DNA from: Caprimulgus europaeus
Lineage: Eukaryota; Chordata; Aves; Caprimulgiformes; Caprimulgidae
Assembly: GCA_907165065.1 (NCBI GenBank)
Contig: OU015538.1
Span: forward strand, 19,793,165-19,857,164
Reading direction: 5' to 3'
DNA length: 64,000 nucleotides
In this document: positions 38,201 to 48,893 of the stretch, one piece after another
How the letters are laid out: the number at the start of each line of letters is the position of its first letter
How positions within the stretch are numbered: position 1 is the first letter of the stretch
Notes under the pieces: generated by a model
Told to the model about the DNA's origin: nothing
The model's database searches: none
Seen by the model: the letters and a program-made list of their open reading frames with translations, nothing else
Translations under genes and position numbers: made by a program

Positions 38201-39301
38201 AGGGATGAGGGCTCACCTTGTCTTCTGCCCATGTCATCAGTTTGGGTTCAGCAGTAGACCTGGGGATGTGCAATCTTGGTGGGGCAGAGCTCCAACACAG
38301 CCCAGCCTGGTGAGGCAGTGCCTGCCATGAAGCACAGCATCATCCTCAACATCTTGCCAGGTGGGTTTAAAAGCGTGTGGAACCCACTGAATGCATAGCA
38401 TGGACAACTGACTGGGAAAGACAGTGCATTGCTGTGGTGTAGATGAGGTTTTTCTTTTGGCTGATGATTTGTTTTTAATGTCACACGTGGTACCATGAGA
38501 AGTTGCAGCATTCGGGCATTTTTAATGAATTCATATTACTTGCATATTAGTAGGAATATTTCCATTGCAGCAAACACCATAAACAGTTTCCACGCTGAGG
38601 TATGTTATAGTGCCACCAGAATTGGTTCTTCTGATGGTTCATTTCTTTTATGCTGTGAATTCAGGACCAATTCAGCTTGGTTTTATGCATCATTAGAGAT
38701 TTACAATTACTTTGCTATAGTTTCTTTCTGGAAGCCTATCTCTCATGGTTAATGCTATGGGAGCCCTGTTGTGTAGAGGCTGGTATTAGCCACCTTATAG
38801 CAATAAAGCATTTGAGGAGGATTTAGAATTATGAGTGGCTAAATTCTCCGTGCAGCGACTGTAATTCTGTTATCCCTTGCTGAGCTTGGCTTGAAACAGT
38901 TTTTTTTCTTCTCCTCAAATTAGAAAAAAAAAAAGCTGTTTCTTCAAGAGGTTTTGAATCATTCACATGTATTTTTTTCTTTTTTTTTTTTTGTTGAACT
39001 ACTACAGCCAGAAATGAGGAATTGTGAGAAATTCCATTTGGATTTCATGATGCTTAAAATACATTTAGATTATATTAGTAGATAATGAAAAGAAGGTCTC
39101 ATTTTTTATCTCACTTTTAAAAAGTGTAACCATTATTTGGGACTTTTGATTTTTAGATTTTACATGTGTTGCTAAAGTCAATGAATTTCACAAGCTTTTT
39201 CTTTACACAGTTTGTCTGTACGTGTTATAATCCAGATAATTCATGTTTTGGATAAATACACGATTGCACTGAAACAAACATGATATGCAGCAAATAATAT
39301 G
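35296..39301. other. Unique non-coding DNA
   Basis: No gene or repeat family recognised. Poly-T tracts lie near 37062-37075, 37291-37310 and 38971-38992. The 128-codon plus ORF at 36786-37172 is mostly hydrophobic through T-rich sequence and is not convincing. A minus-strand donor-like sequence (AAG|gtgagc, near 38215) has only a weak acceptor. Confidence 0.5.
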
Positions 39302-39372
39302 GGCCTGATCTAAAGGCCATTAAAATCAATGGAAAGATTTCAAATTAACTTTTATAGCCTTTAGATCAGGCT
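39302..39372. repeat. Palindromic element with exact 14-bp arms
   Basis: Arms cctgatctaaaggc (39304-39317) and gcctttagatcagg (39357-39370) are exact reverse complements around a 39-base centre containing 'aaaatcaatggaaagatttc'. The outline 'gggcctgat..., cattaaaatcaatgg..., atcaggc' matches what I remember of an old amniote palindromic repeat built on cctgatcc/caatgg motifs. The arms are seen directly; the family identity is from memory. Confidence 0.7.
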
Positions 39373-39903
39373 CTAAATGGGCAAATTACACTTATGGAGT
39401 TTCCCACTTACATACCTGTGTGCTGCATTTAATATATTTTATGGAATTGAAATGACTTGGTAGTCTTTCTCATGCTTTTTTTTAGGATAAGGATTTGCCA
39501 AGGGCATCAATAGCAGTTTTCCCAGGCTTTAGCACAAGGATTATATAGTCAATCCACAAATGACTCCAATCTTTGAAAACCTGGACATGGTTATCAGAGA
39601 GGCTTTGACAACAGCAAGGACGGGAGCCCGATCTGCCCTATTCCATCAGAGATTCTCCTTCCCTCTCATTAACGTACTCAGGACATCAGCACCGGCCATT
39701 GGGCCCAGGGGAATCACTTAAAACTTGGAAGGGAACAGGCAGCAGCCCTCACCCCTGCATTATTTTTAACAGATCCGCTCAGATTTGTCTTGTGTGAGAT
39801 TAGGAAAAACGCTGCGGCACGGTGGCATTAGGAGAGAGATTCAAAGGTTGCAGGGAAATTTCAAATCCTTTATTTTAACTTGCTGTTCTTTCCTCTTTTC
39901 CAG
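39373..39903. other. Non-coding DNA with a GC-richer block
   Basis: The part 39590-39850 has more CpGs than its surroundings (acgggagcccgatc, aacgta, accggcc, gctgcggcacgg) and no repeat, so it might include regulatory sequence. It runs directly into the pyrimidine tract of the exon candidate at 39904. Confidence 0.35.
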
Positions 39904-39967
39904 GGTTCTTGAATCCCACTGAGGATGCACGGAGCTGATCTCTGTGTCTGTGATATCTGCTGCTGCT
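39904..39967 (+). other. Candidate 64-bp non-coding or 5' UTR exon
   Basis: This is the best splice-site pair seen by eye: a long pyrimidine tract ending 'tgttctttcctcttttccag' and a consensus donor (gtaagtgtgg, starting 39968). All three frames carry a stop, so an internal coding exon is excluded. An ATG at 39925 opens a cysteine-rich start, MHGADLCVCDICCCC, up to the donor. An exon of a long non-coding RNA or an untranslated leader exon fits best. Splicing is inferred from sequence only. Confidence 0.3.
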
Positions 39968-40399
39968 GTAAGTGTGGAAAAGAGACGCCTCTACCTGCTC
40001 TTTCAGTGCCCTGTAATGAAAAACCCTTTTGGAGCAACACTGGAAATAAACCGTCACGATATCTGATTAAACCTCTTAGGAAACTGTCACTAATCACCTG
40101 CTCTGCTCTTGATGGAATATATTTATGCATTATAAATACACTTACTATGTGTGTGCACTCCATAAATGGCATTCAGCACTTGGAGATGATGTATAAGCAT
40201 CTTCTATAGAATACACACAAATACAGATGCCAAACTCCCACAGAGTTCATCGCTGGGAAATGTTTGAAGGATCTGATCCTTAATATTTAATGAGAAAGAT
40301 GCTATTTCCTTCCTCAGCTTTTATCTCTGGTTTGGCATAGTCATTAAATTTGTTGTTTCCTTGCAAGATTATATAATTTATGACCTAATTTTAGACTTT
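39968..40399. other. Non-coding DNA
   Basis: No gene recognised. The 94-codon plus frame through 39925-40209 would be read into the intron if the exon candidate is spliced, and shows no domain. Confidence 0.4.
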
Positions 40400-40620
40400 T
40401 GTGTAACTGTGCTAAAATACTCGCGGCGCATCCGGATTTCTTCATACGGAGTGTTTCAACGTTAGACACCAGCTAGAACGTGACTGCTCAGCTGTGAGCC
40501 TCCCATCAGTAAGGAGTTATCAGCATTAAAGGGAAGCAGCCCAAAAATATTCAGATAGCATTACAGGATTATAGTCAGAGGAGTTTTATTCTTGCAAAAA
40601 TATGATTTAGCAGCATTTCC
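40400..40620. promoter_or_regulatory. Candidate conserved non-coding element
   Basis: Seven CpGs lie within about 60 bases (tcgcggcgcatccgg from 40431, then acgg, acgtt and acgtg up to 40490) in a region otherwise almost free of CpG. The block is unique sequence without an ORF. Selective CpG retention suggests an enhancer or similar element; this is inference. Confidence 0.3.
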
Positions 40621-42764
40621 AAAGCCTGCTGTATACTTGGTTGGCAGGAATCCCCAGGTAATACAGTAATCACCCAACAACTCCTACTACTTAAAATATT
40701 TTCATGTAGCAGCTTCTGACTTTCAGACTGCTCTGGGACAATTCAAGCAGGTGTCATCACAGGGAGGGACTGGGGAAAGCAGGTGAAGAATGACACTTAG
40801 TGCTTTGAAGTGACTGTCAGCCCCCGTGTCCCCCGGAGAGAGCGTTGGCCCCGCAGCACCCGGCTGGCGGGGGTGATTTTTTGCTGCACAAAGTCTTGCC
40901 AGATAATTCCTAAATGAATTATACTCAAGCCACAGCCACATTTTTTGTGCCTTTTTTTTTAAGTCCAGGGTAATCCAGGGGTGTCATCAATAGTACCATG
41001 AGTTTCAGGTATTTTGTCAATTTAAACCATATTTTTTTGACCACTCATTCATTAAGTTTAATCTATCGGCTGTTGCATTGACGCATTTCAAGAGCACTTT
41101 ATTCCAGTGGGAGGGAAGTGGCTCATGGTTAGATGCTTGCTTTGTGCCTGCAGTACTTTTATGAGGCTTTTTTCCTCTTTTTTACCCCATCCCAAGGTAT
41201 CCAACATGAATGCCAGAGGTTGGGTGCTGCATCCTCAGACCAGCACCCAGAGCGATAGGGTCCAGGTACATGCAGCTCCGTGCACCCCTCTAACACAACA
41301 ATTTACAGCAGTGTACGGGGTGAGGTGGGTGAATCCTTAGGAAAAGGTGACATTATTTCTTGGAATAAGAAAGATTGGAGAGTGTATCTGCTGGGCTTTA
41401 ATGGAGCAGTTCCAGGAAAGCAGCAGTGACCAAAGTGTTTTCAAGATCACATAATTCAAGTATAAAATAATAATTCCAATTACCATTTCAGCCATTTCTG
41501 GCCTTGGGAAACCTATGCTAATATTTATTATTATATGATTGACCTATGATTTCTTCATCATTTACATTAGCAACTCTGATATTCATAGTAACATCCCTTA
41601 AATCATATCAGCAGATGTCAACAGTGCACGATGAAGTCACATCCTGCAGATTTTTTTTATTTACCGAGTCTATTTTTTTCCCTTGGTAAAATAACATTGT
41701 GAGATGCATAATCTCACCTCCACGAAGCCTCAGGGGGCATATATAATCACAGAATGCATTTTCTATAATCTCACCAAATGAGTCAATTCTATCTGAGGCA
41801 CAAACAGTTATAGCAAGACAGTATTTCACTGCCATCGCTGCCTGACATCATCTTCCACACGGTGCAAGAAAATATTTACTTAGTGCTTTGATATGAATTG
41901 CCACAAAGATGTTGGAACAAAAAAATCAAGGAAAGCAAGGAATTAAAATGGAATGACTTGATTTAAAGAATTTAGCCCCTTTTCTGGGTGCAGGATTTAG
42001 ATTTGTAACTTTGTCAGGTGCTTTTTTATAACGTTCAAACTGCCTGCAGACACCTCTAATCTCTGCTCTTCACAAAGTGCCTATGCACAAATTAATCAGA
42101 GAGTTGCCCAGAATATCCAAAGCTGGAACCTGATCCTCTTTCTTCATCATTTAAATATTTTCTTTGCACAAGTGAGCATTTCTCTGGGTGAATTAAGATA
42201 CTGAACCTATTTTCCAGGCAGCTTCCTGAGGTGTGTTGTTCCTGATGCTTTTCCATGCAAAGTGCTGCAGAGCAGGCAGTATTTGACTGTAATCTCCCTG
42301 AAAATGGCTTTTGGTTCCATACAGGTGTTTCCAGCTGTAATTCTTATTAGCTCTCAAATCACTGTTTCTTCTTTCTTGTTGATTTCTTACCTCTCCCAGC
42401 ACAGGAGAGGGTACCAACAGGCTCCTTGGTGTCGGAGCAGTAGATACCCAACCCAGCCCTGATGCACATCCATGCAGCTGAGGTGCCAAGGGCAGCCTGG
42501 GCTTCTCACCACCTTCAAGTAGAGTTGATACAATTGTATTTATCCACAAAGAGACAATAAATTTTTTTCAGATTGTTCTGGTGATGTGTCAAAAAGTTTT
42601 AATTCTCCATTTGTCTCCCATATCCAATCTTCATCTTCCTTCCTCAATGCAGCTTCTGCTGTTGTCCACCTCCTGAGTGCACAGCATCTCCTCTGGAAAT
42701 CTGCCCCATCTGCAGAGCTCGGGGAAGTAGAATCCTTCAGTGCCAGCCGGAGAGGGCTGTCTGG
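40621..42764. other. Unique non-coding DNA
   Basis: No gene recognised. A short GC-rich patch lies at 40818-40870. The 118-codon minus ORF at 42193-42549 contains a donor-like GAG|gtaaga (near 42386) but no matching acceptor, and no domain. Confidence 0.5.
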
Positions 42765-42995
42765 TCATAGAATCATGGAATGGTTTGGGTTGGGTTGGAA
42801 AGGACCTTCCAAGGTCATCTAGTCCAACCCCCTGCAGTGAGCAGGGACATCCTCAACCAGATCAGGATGCTCAGAGCCCCGTCCAGCCTGACTTTGAATA
42901 TTTCCAGGGATGAGGCTTCTACCACCTCTCTGGGCAACCTGGACCAGGGTTTCACCACCCTCATGGTAAAAGATTTCTTGTCTTTGTCTCTCATC
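42765..42995 (-). mobile_element. CR1 LINE 3' fragment, copy C
   Basis: Plus-strand reading starts tcatagaatcatggaatgg, the reverse complement of the CR1 3' terminus. It continues 'ttggaaaggaccttccaagg', 'tcatctagtccaaccccctg', 'gagcagggacatcctcaacc', 'cctctctgggcaacctggac' and 'ggtaaaagatttcttg'. It is close to copy F in wording but in the opposite orientation. Truncated; the left end in element terms is uncertain by about 20 bases. Confidence 0.95.
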
Positions 42996-43900
42996 CATCC
43001 CTTTTTTACTGACATTAAATTCTTCTGAACTTATCTTGCCTTAAAGGTTTTACCTGGCTCACCAGGTGCCAGGTTTAGGATGTCTCAGATAGTCTCTGGA
43101 TCATTTTGGACCAATTTTTAAGGTTTGTGGACCTGAAACACCTTGTCAGGCAGGTGGATTATTTTCTGCTCTCTGGGCATGAAGCCCTGCAAATGCCCTC
43201 TCCTTTCTAGATGCAAGGGGAGGTAAAAAGGTCAGAATAGCCCTAGATCATGTTTCTGAAGATTGGTGGAGTATAATAATTATTAACAGTTTCTGTAACA
43301 GTGCAGGTTACAGACACAGGACCAAACACCTGCAGTGAACCTCCTCAGGCAAAATTCTCCTCGGCTTCAATCAGGGTTTTTCCGGAGGAGAGACTCAGGG
43401 CGATCTGCCTGTTCCTGGCTTAAGAGGCACTTATCATATCTACTGCTAAGAGACTTCTTAGCAATGTAAAAAATGAATTTGAAGCCAGAAAAGTATTCTT
43501 CCTGGAAGAAAGATATGATTTGTAAAATTAGTTTTGCTAACAGAAGTAACTGGGCTAACTCCTTGTGACTATGGATGTTATTTGTTGCCCCTTATCTTAC
43601 CAAAGCAAAGGGTGCAAAATACTTTGAACTTTGTAAATAATTGTTTCCAAAGACTTGTTGGGTTTTTTTTCTTCCATATAAACCCTTTAGAGAAAAGCTG
43701 GCTTCTAATCCTTTCTCTTCCAAAGCTTTTACAGCACAGCTTCTTCCCACTCTAGATATCTTTTATTTTCCCTTTCTGAGTTTTAATATTTCTTAGATAT
43801 TATAAAAGTCTCTTTTAAGGGTAAATCTAGAGCTTTTGCTCAGATTGAAAAAGTAATTCCTAAAGCTTTAATAGATTGGAGAGAGAGGAAAAAAAAAAAC
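42996..43900. other. Unique non-coding DNA
   Basis: Nothing recognisable. The A-run at 43889-43899 would be the T-rich downstream element of the polyadenylation signal proposed for the minus-strand ORF that follows. Confidence 0.5.
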
Positions 43901-43910
43901 CAAAATGAAC

Positions 43911-43916
43911 TTTATT
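43911..43916 (-). terminator. Candidate polyadenylation signal AATAAA
   Basis: The hexamer lies on the minus strand and is followed within about 10-30 bases by 'gttcattttggtttttttttt', a suitable U-rich downstream element. It overlaps the stop codon of the 227-codon ORF. Such hexamers are common by chance in AT-rich DNA; the T-rich follow-up raises the odds only slightly. Confidence 0.25.
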
Positions 43917-44595
43917 TTGAACTGCTGCAGCTGCTGGGGCTGTGGCTTGGAGACGAGGATCTGAGAGCCTGACTGGAGCCCAGAGCAGAGGTCCTGGCCA
44001 TTGGTCTTGCCATTTTTTCTTGCTCCAGGTACCCAGTTGGTGCCAATACTTGGCAGAAGGGTTGGTCTGTCGCTGGTTTTTCTTGTCTTCTAGGTTGGAC
44101 AGGAGCTGCTCTGCCCTCTCTGTCCCACCCCACTGGTGCTCTCTGTCCCCTCCTGTGCTGAGGACAGGGGCACAGTTTTCTTGCAAACAATTTTTTTCTA
44201 ATTTTTATTTCACTTTTGCAACCACAGCAACAATATTGACCCAGAAACAGGCCAGAAAGCTGGCCCAGAGTGTGCATCATTGCAGCAGTGTCAGAGGCCT
44301 GCAGGAGATCCACGCTTATTATTTGCATAAAAACCAGCAAACTCATGGAGGTGGGAAAAATGAAATGCTGGAAAAGCAAGACCTGACTTACTCCATCACC
44401 CTGGAAAGCTGAACATGGACCTGTCTGTCTGTCTATTTGTTCTCTTGTTTTGGCAAAAGACACAAATAATGAGAAATTTATGCCTCTAAGTGGAGCAGTT
44501 ACCTCACCTTGGGTTCTCTGAAGCACCAAGGATGGGTATGGTTTGGGCAGATCTAAATAGCCCAGAAAAATAAATGACAGCTTCCCACGTTTCAA
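43912..44595 (-). CDS. Longest ORF of the window, uncharacterised, doubtful
   Basis: 227 codons from ATG at 44595 to a TAA at 43914-43912. The stop overlaps an AATAAA hexamer (43916-43911 on minus), and a T-rich tract follows within 30 bases, the layout of a polyadenylation site. The N-terminal half is hydrophobic and mixed. A CCCGC cluster sits near residue 125, and residues 140-227 are basic and rich in Arg, Gln, Pro and Ser (low-complexity serine tail). No family or signal peptide is recognised. Against it: another minus frame (43860-44186) and a plus frame (43942-44412, 156 codons) are also open, so the GC-rich patch is simply stop-poor. It may be a lineage-specific transcript end, a decayed gene or chance. 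Confidence 0.2.
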   Translation of the reverse strand: MKRGKLSFIFLGYLDLPKPYPSLVLQRTQGEVTAPLRGINFSLFVSFAKTREQIDRQTGPCSAFQGDGVSQVLLFQHFIFPTSMSLLVFMQIISVDLLQASDTAAMMHTLGQLSGLFLGQYCCCGCKSEIKIRKKLFARKLCPCPQHRRGQRAPVGWDREGRAAPVQPRRQEKPATDQPFCQVLAPTGYLEQEKMARPMARTSALGSSQALRSSSPSHSPSSCSSSK

Positions 44596-45479
44596 GTGCT
44601 GGGGTGGGTGTTAAATCTGGTCTTCAGCAACCTAAACCAGGGAGTAACAAAGCCCAGGCATCTGTGGGCAACTTCTGGAGTCTCAGGAGCTTCATGTCAT
44701 AGTGGATCCCAAAGGCAGGAGCCTTGTTGAGACACCTGGTTGTGTCAGACTCAAACCAAGCACACAAAACCCCCATGGCCAGTGCAGGGCTCATCAGCCC
44801 TTCGTCTAGTCAAGATCCAGCTGCTGCTGAGGGATGGTGACTTGATGTCTCGTGTTTGCCCCGTGGTGCCATTCACCAGTGTCCTCCAATGCTAAGGGGG
44901 GGAAAGTAATTAATTCCTGCTAAGCCTGGCTGTGAGACTTCTTGAGTCTTCAAGTAAGAACTTGAAGGTAGGAGGCTCCCACCAAGACTGATCTTCCCTC
45001 CTTCCCCTCCTCCAAAGCCAGCAGTTTCAGACCTTAGATGCCACCAGCATCTCCCCAGGTGCTTGGTTGGTGGCTTGCTCCCTGGCCTAGTTGAACTGGG
45101 AAGGAATTTGAAATTTCCATTATTTTTTTTCTTTAAAAAAACCCCCAAACTTTATGATTTTTACAAAGACACCTCACAGCAGACCCCAAATGGGAATATT
45201 TGTGTTCGATACCATCCATCAACGCTGAGACACCGAGGGAGCAGCTCCTCCAGCTCCTCTTGTCGTGGTGGACAGAAGGAGCTGTCAGGGAGCCGTGTGT
45301 GGCCGCTGTGCCGAGCGGGATGGGAGCCGTGCTGGCAGAGATCCCTTCCACAGAGGGGATTTCTGCACTGACAATTTTTGGCTCCTTTAGGTTACTTTGG
45401 AGCTGCACAGAATATGTAATGCTCTGTGCTCACGGAGGGGCTGACAGGGAACTTAAATACAGGTTGCAAAGATAGATCA
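44596..45479. other. Unique non-coding DNA, moderately GC-rich
   Basis: No gene recognised. Overlapping open frames on both strands at 44873-45475 (91-102 codons) share the same stop-poor sequence and have no recognisable domain. Confidence 0.45.
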
Positions 45480-45740
45480 TCTCCCAGCATCACTTTGTTT
45501 TCTGCTGCTCTAAAATCATTTTCCTTGTTCCTGCAGCTCCTATAAAGCCAGAAGAGCTCTCTATATTTGCTTTCCGGATGCCTTTTCCTCCTCTTCTTAT
45601 ATCTATAAAAGCAGCTTTTCATGCTCCAAATCAGAGATAAATTGAAATCGCTGCTGAAGAAATAAAACACGAGGCTAATCAAATTGTAGCACAGGAAGCA
45701 GCCTTCAGCCAGTGCATTTTTTGAGAGCTATTTTTAGAAT
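45480..45740. promoter_or_regulatory. Possible regulatory block with a MEF2-type site
   Basis: Unique sequence with a consensus MEF2 site (ctatttttag, 45728-45737) and TAAT/ATCAA-type homeodomain cores (gctaatcaaa near 45675). Sites of this kind are frequent by chance in AT-rich DNA, so this is only a pointer. The 96-codon minus ORF here has no recognisable domain. Confidence 0.15.
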
Positions 45741-48700
45741 ATGTTTTTATTTTGTCACTCCATATGGGAAGTCAAACCCATATGGTTTGGGAGAATGGAA
45801 GGTTGTGCTTTTATAGAGATCTTGCAAACCATCCCTGCTCATCCAAGTACTTCACCATGTGCTTCAATCCAATTGTCTGCGGTGGGACCGAAGCATGGGA
45901 CCTCCTCATGACTGGGGCCTCGGGTCCTATCTGAGTCTACAGCAGCATTATTCCCTCCTGAGATATAAAACTATTCTATATTTATTAAACCAGTCTCCAG
46001 TTAACTTGGCTCTTCTTCATTAGGAAATTTCTCATTCATGCATCTTCCTTTTTTTTTTCTTTTTCCATTTCTTCTCCATCATTCAGATGTCTCCAATGAA
46101 CACGTTTGGTCCAGTACCAGCCAGGAGAGGATGCTGAGCACCCATAGCCACCACCCATCCTGCTCTTCACCCTGCAAACATCAAGATTAACGTGGTGTTG
46201 GGGAATATGACTGTATTCTTCCTACAACACCATGACACCTTCTGACCATGCTGATGAAGCTAGAAAAAATATCATGTTTTTAGTAATCTAAATATATTAA
46301 AATTAGAAGTGTGCTCTCAACGTTAATCTACCAGAATATCCATTTTACTTGTCTTTTAGGTTGTTCCATGAGACTTAACCAAATATTATATTTCTTTTAA
46401 GGAATTTTGTAGGATGATTAAAAACACCAACAGAAAGTTTCTAACCTGGTAAATTCCAGAGAATCATTTAATGACTATTTTCTAGTGTAATGCTGGTGTT
46501 TCTTCCCTGTGCAGTTTCTCAGAAGGTGAAATTAAAAATAAAATAAAAATTAAAACACGTGTTATTTATTACAATTTGAAAGGCAAAATTTACCTGAGCC
46601 TGTGTTCCTTGTGCTCCCAAATCTACCACTGACTGTGGTATCTAGGTACCATTTTCCACAAGCGCGTAATGATGCCCTAAAGCAGTAGTAGATGTGATAA
46701 CAGTCGTGGGGACACTTGAGTTTTTCAGTCCTACCAAGTCCTTGGAGATGTGGGGGTCCAGATCAGCCTGCCTGCTGTTCAATGCCCAAATCTATAATTG
46801 AAAATCATTGTTGTAACCCAAAGTGCTCCTGAGGTGCTCCCTAGCCAGGCTGCAAGCCATGTCAAAATGCACCTGGATGCTTTTATGTCTTGTATGATGG
46901 GCAGAGGCTCAGAAATGTGGGTGCTGGGTGTGAGTTGCACAGGTTTAGAGCAGCAAATACCCCAGAGCTACTTTCTAACCATTGCAAAAGTAATTTTCTG
47001 GGGTATTTTTGATTCACAATTTGCACGTGGCCTCAATGTGGAAGCGAAGCTAAAGAAAGAGCAGGACATTGGCAGTTAATATTTTTATGCTTTATTTTTT
47101 TTTCCTTAGGCAACAATTCTCCACCCTTTTCTTTGGATAAAATGCAGCGGGAATTGAACTGCAAAGTGGAGAACTCAACGTGGCAGAAGGATGGGAAGCA
47201 CGGAGGCTTCTGAGACGGTTTGGTTGCTGCTTCCACCAAGTAGAAGGGACGTTATACCAAAATTGTTGATCAAAATGGAGACCTCATATGAATAATTTTA
47301 TTGGAAAGTCAGGAAAACAGCCACTGATTTTTTCCCCCCAGAAATATAAAGCAGAGATCTTGTGTAAGACACGAGAATGTTTAAATAACAAAGCACATGT
47401 ATGGGGTAAAAGGAAAAGCCTGAGGTTAGAGCAGAGAGAAACTGTAAAATATTTTAAAATAAATTTTATGAAGCCATATTTATATTCCAAATATATAACC
47501 ATTTTGAAACCAAAATATATACTTTAAATTATTTGGACTAAGTAGCTTTATAGTCAGGAAAACCCCCATTGCTTCTATCCCACTTTAAAATATATATTCT
47601 GTACCATTCTGAAATCCCAAAAGACAATAAAAATACCTGGATTTATGGTGCTTGGGTGTATTGGAATTAGATGCAAGTTACTGGGTTTTCCCAGAACTGT
47701 TATTTTGGAATATTTAAACAACACGACTTTTGGACCAGTTGCTCAGGTTGTGTGTGTCACGTGGGTGTGTGATCACTATGAGGTGGACTCGTGATGTCAC
47801 TGTGGTTCTTGTACCTCACTTAGTAATTTCAAGTGACATAGAAGTGAAAAAAAATTCCTTGTACTATAACTGATCTCATCAGCAACCCAGGGTACCCAAA
47901 TTTCACTTCAGATTTTCTGCTGAGTTTCTACTCACATTGCAACTCTATAGATAACATGTTAAGGCATTATTCTTAAAAAAATAAAGAATTAATTTCTTTA
48001 AGACATGGACAATTTGTAGAATATATTTGTGTAACTTTGCATTCTAAATGTGATTTATATTTATAAATAAATTTGCATAAAATCTCCAGTCCTCGATGTC
48101 ATAGTCCTATTTTATCTTTTATTCAGATGCTCAAGAAATGTAAATTATTTTTTACAGCTAAATAAAAGCTATACAAAGCTGCCAGGAAAGAATAATGAGC
48201 TACACATTGTGCCATGCAGCCATGATAAATCCAGCAGCACCATGGTTACAGTCAAAATGTGAGGCCATCAGCCAGTAGGGAATATCAGCACATATAGATT
48301 CCTCTGACTAGATTTAGCAAACTAATCTTAACTGGTGAAGCTCATGACACTAGGTCAGCAAGAAAAAATATTTAGCTGAAATATAGACAGGCACCTAAGC
48401 TGAAGAGGAATAGTTGGTTTATATGGCAAGGGTTTATGATAGAATAAAAACATCAGCTGCAGTTGGGCCAGGTTCTTCACGTGTGCTTTGCAAAAATAAA
48501 TATATCAGCCTTCCTGTAATGTGGAGAAGTTGGAAAATTACTGGTGAGTTTACTAATAGTAGCATGGGCTTATGAAATAGGGTCATGAGGAGAGGACCAG
48601 TGGGAAGGTGTATTTGCACTCCCTTAGTCATTGTGGTAAAAAGCTCCAGGGCCATGGCTCTGGATTGACAAATTGATTAAGAAATGGGTGCCCCTCATTA

Positions 48701-48773
48701 GAAATTAACTCAAAGATGAGGAGATAATTAGACCAGGTGTGAGGAGCCTCAGCTGACAGTAGTCAAAGGAGAG
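45741..48773. other. Unique AT-rich non-coding DNA
   Basis: No gene, transposon or RNA gene is recognised over 3 kb. ORFs reach 93 codons (46798-47079, plus) with no domain. Confidence 0.5.
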
Positions 48774-48893
48774 TAAATAAAAGGTGCAGCCAGTCCATCT
48801 CCCCCTTTCTTGGGGAGGAGGGTTTAGAGATGAGCTGCTTGGATTTTCAAGAGGATGAACCTTGCTTTCCATGCCTTGCTGGGACTGATGCAG
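48774..48893 (+). promoter_or_regulatory. Candidate TATA promoter with short first exon
   Basis: A TATA-like box (ATAAAAGG, 48777-48784) lies 50-80 bases upstream of two ATGs. A TCF/LEF-type core (gtcaaagg) sits at about 48762. The ATG at 48855 opens MNLAFHALLGLMQ and meets a donor, CAG|gtaggt, at 48893/48894 in phase 0. The ATG at 48830 gives MSCLDFQEDEPCFPCLAG up to the same donor in phase 1. The first is hydrophobic, as the start of a signal peptide split by an intron would be. A possible downstream acceptor (ctccttgcag, before 49190) would continue the frame as KEAYRRPRGDEGLCF. Each part is seen; the gene model is speculative. Confidence 0.2.
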
